In this document: positions 6,152-7,997 of the stretch, piece after piece | Numbering within the stretch: position 1 is the stretch's first letter | Layout of the letters: the number at the start of each line of letters is the position of its first letter | Assembly: GCA_013695005.1 (NCBI GenBank) | Contig: JACDBJ010000337.1 | Location: 1-7,997, forward strand | Source of the DNA: Pseudonocardiales bacterium | Lineage (GTDB): Bacteria > Actinomycetota > Actinomycetes > Mycobacteriales > Pseudonocardiaceae | DNA: 7,997 bases | Direction of reading: 5' to 3' | Translations under genes and position numbers: made by a program | The notes under the pieces: generated by a model | The model's input: the letters and a program-made list of their open reading frames with translations, nothing else | Told to the model about the DNA's origin: nothing | Databases searched by the model: none

Positions 6152-7372
6152 TCAGTCCTCTGCGTTGGGGTGGTCGGAGCTGGCAGCGCTGTCCAGCGGC
6201 CGGCCCTCCGTGAAATGTGGGGCGATCTTGTTGTCGAACATGGTGAGGGCGGAACCGATCGCCATGTGCATATCAAGGTACTTGTAGGTGCCTAGGCGAC
6301 CACCGAACACCACACCGCGGTTCGCGGTCTCTTTCCGGGCGAGTTCGCGGTAGCGCTCCAGCTTGGTGCGGTCCTCGGCGGTGTTGATCGGGTAGTACGG
6401 CTCGTCACCAGGGGCCGCGAACCGTGAGTACTCGCGGAAGATCACCGTCTTGTCCTGGACGTAGTCCCGCTCCGGATGGAAGTGCCGGAACTCGTGGATG
6501 CGGGTGTAGGGCACGTCGAGGTCGGCGTAATTCATCACCGGCGTGCCCTGGAAGTCACCGGTGTCACGCAGGACCTCCTGCTCGAAGTCCAGCGTGCGCC
6601 AGCCCAGCTCGCCCTCGGCGTAGTCAAAGTAGCGGTCCAGCGCGCCGGTGTAGACGGTGACGATGCCGGGGTTCTGCCTGACCATCTCGTCCCGGACGTC
6701 GAAGAAGTCGGTCGACAGCCGGACGTCGATCTTCTCGTGCTCGGCCATGCATTGCAGCCACGCTGTGTAGCCGTCGACGGGCAGGCCCTCGTAGGTGTCG
6801 CTGAAGTAGCGGTTGTCGAAGGTGTAGCGCACCGGCAGGCGGGTGACGACCGCAGCCGGCAGCTCGCGCGGGTCGGTCTGCCACTGCTTGGCGGTGTAGC
6901 CCTTGAAGAAGGCCTCGTAGAGCGGGCGGCCCACCAGCGAGATCGCCTTCTCCTCGAAGTTGGACGCGTTGGCGGCGTCGATCTCGGAAGCTTGCTCGGC
7001 GACGAGCTTCCGGGCCTGCTGCGGGGTGAGGTAGCGGCCGAAGTATTCGCACATCGTCGCCAGGTTGACCGGCATCGGGTACACCCGGCCCTGGTAGATC
7101 GTGAAGACCCGGTGCTGGTACCCGGTGAAGTCGGTGAACCGGTTGACGTAGTCCCACACCCGCTTGTTGGACGTGTGGAACAGGTGCGCGCCGTAGCGGT
7201 GCACCTCGATGCCGGTCTCGGCCTCGGGCTCGGAGTAGGCATTGCCGCCGATGTGGTGGCGCCGATCGAGCACGAGGACCCGCTTGCCGAGCTCGTCCGC
7301 CGCCCGCTGCGCCACCGTCAGCCCGAAGAAGCCGGAGCCGACGACGACGAGGTCAAACCCTTCGAAACTCAC
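6152..7372 (-). CDS. glf: UDP-galactopyranose mutase (Glf)
   Basis: This flavoenzyme interconverts UDP-galactopyranose and UDP-galactofuranose in the cytosol, supplying the donor used by GlfT2 encoded next in the operon. It has 406 residues, the usual length for actinobacterial enzymes. It shows the FAD dinucleotide-binding VVVGSGFFGLT (9-19), LDRRHHIGGNAYSE (35-48), YGAHLFHTSNKRVWDYV (60-76), FKGYTAKQW (156-164), VRYTFDNRYFSDTYEG, PYTRIHEFRHFHPERDY and GGRLGTYKYLDMHMAIGSAL. Arg178 and Arg291 align, by my reading, with the substrate-diphosphate arginines R180 and R292 of the M. tuberculosis enzyme. The only start matching the family N-terminus is GTG 7372; upstream the frame reaches a stop without another start. 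The purine run GGGAG is only 2 bases from this GTG, unusually close, so initiation may be weak or leader-dependent. It is the first gene of the leftward set. Confidence 0.97.
   Translation of the reverse strand: MSFEGFDLVVVGSGFFGLTVAQRAADELGKRVLVLDRRHHIGGNAYSEPEAETGIEVHRYGAHLFHTSNKRVWDYVNRFTDFTGYQHRVFTIYQGRVYPMPVNLATMCEYFGRYLTPQQARKLVAEQASEIDAANASNFEEKAISLVGRPLYEAFFKGYTAKQWQTDPRELPAAVVTRLPVRYTFDNRYFSDTYEGLPVDGYTAWLQCMAEHEKIDVRLSTDFFDVRDEMVRQNPGIVTVYTGALDRYFDYAEGELGWRTLDFEQEVLRDTGDFQGTPVMNYADLDVPYTRIHEFRHFHPERDYVQDKTVIFREYSRFAAPGDEPYYPINTAEDRTKLERYRELARKETANRGVVFGGRLGTYKYLDMHMAIGSALTMFDNKIAPHFTEGRPLDSAASSDHPNAED
6156..6161 (-). promoter_or_regulatory. Ribosome binding site for glfT2 within the end of glf
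   Basis: On the - strand these bases read AGAGGA, ending 10 bases before the glfT2 ATG at 6145 and overlapping the last codons of glf. Together with the 6-base gap between stop and start, it suggests translational coupling of mutase and transferase. Confidence 0.55.
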
Positions 7373-7392
7373 GACTCCCGAGGGTAGCCGAG

Positions 7393-7404
7393 CGCTTCAA
7401 AGCG
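7393..7404. repeat. Inverted repeat CGCTT-CA-AAGCG upstream of glf
   Basis: These are two perfect 5-base arms with a 2-base spacer, ending 20 bases before the glf start codon. The spacer is too short for an RNA hairpin, so if functional it is more like a protein-binding half-site pair. It could be chance. Confidence 0.35.
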
Positions 7405-7406
7405 GC

Positions 7407-7423
7407 CTCGACGGCCGGTCGAG
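7407..7423. repeat. Inverted repeat CTCGAC-GGCCG-GTCGAG upstream of glf
   Basis: These are perfect 6-base arms around a 5-base loop, 34 bases upstream of the glf start and 2 bases away from the other inverted repeat. It could be an operator or, if transcribed, a leader hairpin near the glf ribosome binding region. No T-run is present, so a terminator role is unlikely. Confidence 0.4.
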
Positions 7424-7532
7424 TTGTTGTCTGCGTTGGTTGGCTTACTCAAGTCGAGACGCTGGCCCGGGCACGTTCGAATGGCAACCAGAATACTCGT
7501 TGGCTCGCTCCAGAATTGTCAGACCCGGTCGC

Positions 7533-7538
7533 CATAAT
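7533..7538 (+). promoter_or_regulatory. Candidate -10 box placing transcription start at the DUF222 ATG (leaderless)
   Basis: CATAAT matches TATAAT at five of six positions. It ends 6 bases before the ATG at 7545, so transcription would begin at or next to the A of the start codon. No Shine-Dalgarno sequence precedes that ATG, which fits a leaderless mRNA, common in actinobacteria. No clear -35 element is seen at the standard spacing; TTGTCA at 7516-7521 is too close (11 bases). Confidence 0.45.
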
Positions 7539-7544
7539 TGGTTC

Positions 7545-7997
7545 ATGTCCGACGGCCCACTGGCAGACGCTTACCGTTCCTTGGTGGATGGTATTGCGGC
7601 GTTGCGGGTGCGTCGGATTCTTCGGCTGATGGTGATACGCGTATTGCGGTGTTGGCGGTGTGTGAGTCGTTGACCCGCCAGCTCGAGCAGCTCTCTGTCG
7701 AGTTGATCGCCGGGTTGGACGCCGACGGGACGTTCACCGAGCGCGGTTACACCCGGCCGGGGTTTGCGGTGGCGGATCTTCTGGGCTGCGACACGGCGCT
7801 GGCCGTGCGGCGGGTGCGGGTGGCCGAGCAAGTTATCGAACGGCGCACGTTGGACGGGCAGGTCTGCCCGCCGCGGCTACCGGCCACCGCGAAGGTCTTC
7901 GCTGCCGGTGAGGTCAGCTTGCGGCATGTGGAGGTCATCACCGACGCGCTGGCGAGCCCGGCGGCGGGGCGGTTGACCCCGCAGGGTTGGGCCGGTG
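7545..7997 (+). CDS. DUF222/13E12-repeat family (HNH-endonuclease type) protein, 5' part, apparently frameshifted
   Basis: This is the N-terminal portion of a DUF222-type protein, a family usually carrying a C-terminal HNH nuclease motif and found in many copies in actinomycete genomes (the mycobacterial 13E12 repeat proteins). From ATG 7545 the frame gives MSDGPLADAYRSLVDGIAAL, a plausible N-terminus for this family, but then meets TGA at 7671-7673. The family sequence continues in the -1 frame from about 7607: GASDSSADGDTRIAVLAVCE, then SLTRQLEQLSVELIAGLDADG, GYTRPGFAVADLLGCD, VRRVRVAEQVIERRTLDG, LPATAKVFAAGEVSLRHVEVI, with no stop to the window edge. One extra G in GCGGGTGCG (7604-7612) would join the frames. 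GTG 7649 is an alternative start giving an N-terminally shorter, intact protein. The HNH part lies outside the window. The first ~130 bases use more T/A-ending codons than neighbouring genes. The family role is poorly defined and nuclease function is inferred only. Confidence 0.75.

Larger units (their letters stand above)
7373..7544. promoter_or_regulatory. Divergent intergenic region between glf and the DUF222 gene
   Basis: These 172 bp separate two diverging genes and should contain the promoter of the leftward arabinogalactan genes as well as that of the rightward gene. The middle is noticeably less GC-rich than the flanking genes. Two inverted repeats lie close to the glf start (listed separately). 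Small palindromes GCCCGGGC (7465-7472) and TTCGAA (7476-7481) are in the centre, and GTCGAG occurs at 7418 and again at 7453. I could not identify a convincing -35/-10 pair for glf. Confidence 0.5.

Noticed and set aside
4811..6295. A 494-codon open frame on the + strand opposite glfT2 and the end of glf
   Set aside because: It is an antisense shadow produced by high GC at third positions; the product is rich in Arg, Val, Gly and His with no recognisable domain, and the opposite strand encodes a fully conserved GlfT2.
6476..7387. A 303-codon open frame on the + strand opposite glf
   Set aside because: It is an antisense shadow of a conserved mutase; the sequence is Val/Arg/Gly-rich and shows no family motif.
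7242..7544. A start at 7242 for the frame containing ATG 7545
   Set aside because: The extra part lies opposite the glf N-terminus and through the intergenic region; family-like sequence starts only at ATG 7545.
1..7997. tRNA or rRNA genes, CRISPR arrays, insertion sequences or prophage genes
   Set aside because: No tRNA-like cloverleaf, repeat-spacer pattern, transposase motif or terminal inverted repeats were seen; apart from short gaps the window is filled by the seven genes listed.

Overview
The window is GC-rich DNA with actinomycete codon use: G/C at nearly every third position, GTG starts, and tightly packed genes. It carries four core genes of arabinogalactan biosynthesis: dprE1, dprE2, glfT2 and glf. 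This points to an actinomycete with an arabinogalactan (type IV) cell wall, i.e. order Mycobacteriales in the broad sense. Pseudonocardiaceae is my best guess from the rearranged gene order and the DUF222 gene, but I cannot name a genus.

Layout. Positions 1-2089 on the + strand hold the 3' part of dprE1 (its first dozen or so codons lie before the window) and the complete dprE2, overlapping by 4 bases. Together they epimerise decaprenylphosphoryl-ribose to decaprenylphosphoryl-arabinose (DPA), the arabinose donor. Positions 7372-2078 on the - strand hold, in transcription order, glf (UDP-galactopyranose mutase), glfT2 (polymerising galactofuranosyltransferase), an integral-membrane acyltransferase-3 family protein, and a small SAM-dependent methyltransferase of the phospholipid N-methyltransferase type. 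The last gene converges on dprE2, and their ends overlap by 12 bp. Positions 7373-7544 are a divergent intergenic region with two neighbouring inverted repeats. From 7545 to the right edge, on the + strand, is the 5' part of a DUF222/13E12-family (HNH-endonuclease type) gene that appears frameshifted near 7605-7612.

How they fit together. glf makes UDP-galactofuranose, GlfT2 polymerises it into the galactan, and DprE1/DprE2 make the lipid-linked arabinose that decorates it. Two genes not usually counted as arabinogalactan genes (acyltransferase and methyltransferase) sit between these two arms. In M. tuberculosis the dprE1-dprE2 end is instead followed by aftA/emb genes, and glf-glfT2 is followed by a PAP2-type gene, ubiA and aftB. 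The acyltransferase is a reasonable candidate for modifying the wall polymer or a lipid carrier, but that is inference from position only.

Most notable points: DprE1 has Ala where M. tuberculosis has Cys387, the benzothiazinone target; the DUF222 gene has a clear reading-frame break and a promoter spacing suggesting a leaderless start; and the acyltransferase/methyltransferase pair is placed between the two arabinogalactan arms.
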